From contig NZ_JANZYP010000016.1 of assembly GCF_025506355.1 (NCBI RefSeq), positions 80,518 through 144,517 of the forward strand: a DNA stretch of 64,000 nucleotides, in the 5' to 3' direction. A model generated the notes under the pieces. It saw nothing but the letters and a program-made list of their open reading frames with translations. It had not been told where the DNA came from and ran no database searches. A program made the translations under genes and the position numbers. This stretch comes from Sphaerisporangium corydalis (lineage in GTDB: Bacteria; Actinomycetota; Actinomycetes; Streptosporangiales; Streptosporangiaceae). Of the stretch, positions 62,490 to 64,000 are shown piece after piece (positions within the stretch are counted from its first letter, which is position 1; every line of letters begins with the position of its first letter).

Positions 62490-63490
62490 CATCGTCCTCG
62501 CCCGCGTCGGGGTCGCGCAGGTCGCGACTGGCGCCGGGGGCCAGGTCAGGCAGGGCGAAGGTGTAGGTGCCGTGGACGCCGAGGTGGGAGTGGACGAAGG
62601 GTGAGAGCCGGGCCATGTCCTCGTCCCGGACGGGGTAGCCCTGGGCTTTGAGCTGACGGACGGCGGCGTCGAGGTAGACGGTCGTCCAGAGCGTGGCGCG
62701 GTTGAGAACCAAGCCGAGGGCGCCGAGCTGGTTATCCAGTCCGCTCATAGCGGCGGTAGAGCTCCCCCTTCTTGCCGTGGCAGATCTTGCGGGCGAGGGA
62801 GTGGCGGTTCTCCTGGAGGTTGCGGATGTCCTTGATGTCGCGGCGGTAGGTCTCGTCCACGTCGATGAACTGGAGAATGTGCAGGGTCTTGAAGATCCGG
62901 CGGTAGGAGGCGATGGCCTCGCCGAGCGCGGTGGGGTGGCCGTCGCGCTGGAGCATGGTGACGACGTCGTAGGCGCGCACGGTGCCGGTGTGGATCGGGG
63001 CGACCACGCGGAGGATGTCCTCCCAGTTCCGGCGGATCTTCCGCAGGTCGATCTTGCGTCGGGCGAAGGTGTTCAAGGGCCCGTAGTCGGCGGAGGCGTC
63101 GATCCGCCAGCCTTTCTGGTCCGGGAGGTCGGCGAGGGCAGGCCGGTAGGAGATGCCCAGCAGCTCCAGGAGACCGAAGACCAGGTCGGAGTAAGAGCCG
63201 GTGTCGGAGACGACGATCTCGGGTAGGTCGCCGCCGTCCAGGCCAAAGATGACGTCGACCATGTGCAGGGAGTCGCGGATCGTCCCCGACACGACCCTCG
63301 CGCCGCGGCCCATGCCTCGGTCGTTCATAGCGTTCAGCCAGGTCATGCCGCGTTTAGAGCCGAAATACTTGCGGTTGGGGCGGGCGAAGGCGGCCGGGAC
63401 GGGGACGACGAACCGCATCCCGTCGACCGCGGCGACCAGGCCGCCGCCCCACGCCTGGGCGAGCGACAGCCCGGCCTGCTTGTCGACCAT
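62490..63490 (-). pseudogene. tnpA: Tn3-family transposase C-terminal half (copy F)
   Basis: From 63490 the minus strand encodes MVDKQAGLSLAQAWGGGLVA with the first DDE aspartate in AAVDGMRF, the second in SDTGSYSD and, later, NRHSLARKICHGKKGELYRR. Near 62745 a single-base loss shifts the frame to NQLGALGLVLNRATLWTTVY, which runs to the C terminus YTFALPDLA. The N-terminal half is absent: upstream of 63490 the sequence changes to a membrane protein gene. It is about 90% identical, by eye, to copy B (4552-5152) and inverted relative to it. Not functional. Confidence 0.88.
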
Positions 63491-63504
63491 CCGATCCACT
63501 GTCC

Positions 63505-63747
63505 GAGCAAGGTCGCTGGCTGCTGTGCGGCGCGGTTGCGGCCTACTTCACCCTCGGCGTGGTCACCGGCGTCGCCAGCCACGGCTCCGACCTGCCGAGG
63601 ACGATCTCACGGGTCACCACAGGCATCGCGGCCCCACTGCTGCTTGGCCTGCTCGCCACCGCCGTCAGTGGCCGAATGCTCGTGGTCTACCTGGCCCTGA
63701 TAGTCCTGGCCCACCTCTGGTTCGAACGACGACTGGGGCCACGATGA
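63505..63747 (+). pseudogene. C-terminal fragment of a multi-pass membrane protein
   Basis: The frame GRWLLCGAVAAYFTLGVVTG, SRVTTGIAAPLLLGLLATAV and RMLVVYLALIVLAHLWFERR contains three membrane helices and ends normally with TGA at 63747. The upstream part was replaced by the transposase fragment at about 63490. The tail resembles low-temperature-requirement A-type proteins, but I am not sure. A 34-codon frame overlaps its stop (ATGA at 63744-63848) and may be a small coupled peptide or chance. Confidence 0.5.
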
Positions 63748-63910
63748 TCGCGGCTGATCCGGCAGCGGTTTTAGAGGTGGCTGGTATCGCGGGTGAGGGT
63801 GTGTGCCCAGGAGCTGTCGAGCTCGTAAAGCCCGCCTGGACCCCGTGACTCACCCTCCGAACACACCTCTCCCTTCAAATGCGACCGACCAATCGGTTAC
63901 CCACACGGAA

Positions 63911-64000
63911 ATGGAACACACCATGAACCCGCTCCGCCCCCTCGCCGCTGCCACCTTCCTCCTGGGCCCAGCGATCTATCTCGCCGCCGAAGCGATCACA
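63911..64000 (+). CDS. N terminus of a membrane protein running off the window
   Basis: ATG 63911 or 63923 opens a frame to the window end: MNPLRPLAAATFLLGPAIYL then AAEAIT. A proline-containing first membrane helix with LLGP...AAEAI is typical of actinobacterial DUF998-like membrane proteins. Only 26-30 residues are visible, so the assignment is tentative. Confidence 0.4.
   Translation, partial: MEHTMNPLRPLAAATFLLGPAIYLAAEAIT

Noticed and set aside
61952..62566. Intact 204-residue hypothetical gene
   Set aside because: Its start lies inside a headless Phd-like fragment and its last 26 residues read into the transposase fragment of the opposite strand.

Overview
The window is 64 kb of high-GC DNA from an actinobacterium, probably a member of the Streptosporangiales or Streptomycetales. 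The evidence is gene content and codon bias: two giant AfsR/BTAD regulators, several PadR, MerR, TetR and Lrp regulators, an LLM-class (probably F420) oxidoreductase, DUF899 and DUF4097 proteins, GTG starts, frequent ATGA overlaps between genes, and start codons that sit close behind -10-like boxes. I cannot name the species from sequence alone. No rRNA, tRNA, CRISPR array, replication origin or obvious biosynthetic megasynthase was seen.

Layout. 1-2.6 kb: an amidohydrolase cut by the left edge, divergent from a TipAS-type MerR regulator, then a decayed DUF2079 gene. 2.6-7.1 kb: remnants of at least two Tn3-family transposons (broken tnpA pieces, a candidate res site, an intact-looking serine resolvase, 38-bp Tn3-type ends) followed by broken host genes. 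7.2-12.1 kb: a MocR regulator divergent from an AhpD-like protein, an MFS exporter and a flavin oxidoreductase. 12.2-14.1 kb: a second transposon graveyard with three more tnpA fragments, a truncated TauE/SafE gene and a miniature paired-end element. 14.3-57 kb: mainly intact chromosomal genes in short operons, each often carrying its own regulator. These include twin NAD(P)-binding reductases, PadR with two DUF1048 proteins, PadR with a flavin monooxygenase, HTH protein with hydrolase, Lrp divergent from LLM oxidoreductase plus deaminase, TetR divergent from an MFS exporter, PadR with a membrane protein and ABC exporter, three penicillin-binding/class C beta-lactamase-like serine hydrolases, a methionine aminopeptidase paralogue, an ankyrin protein, and an IS30-like-HTH/MarR regulator divergent from a DUF4097 protein. 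57-59 kb: a zinc-ribbon coiled-coil protein and a second miniature paired-end element. 59.6-61.8 kb: an AraC-hydrolase-RibD-domain operon. 61.8-64 kb: a chimeric toxin-antitoxin-like remnant, a Tn3 tnpA fragment inverted relative to the left one, and two partial membrane protein genes.

Working picture. The central ~43 kb looks like regulated detoxification, efflux and small-molecule chemistry rather than one pathway. The outer zones are shaped by an old, diverged Tn3 family: seven tnpA fragments, about eight 38-bp-type ends and no complete transposase. Homologous tnpA and flanking-gene fragments lie in inverted orientation near the two ends of the window, so the 58-kb interior may be invertible or may have been assembled by recombination between Tn3 copies. 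Other unusual features are short in-frame tandem repeats in four separate genes, compact operator arrays in front of several regulators, and a domesticated transposase-like DNA-binding domain fused to a MarR fold. I did not find one clearly new defence or biosynthetic system.
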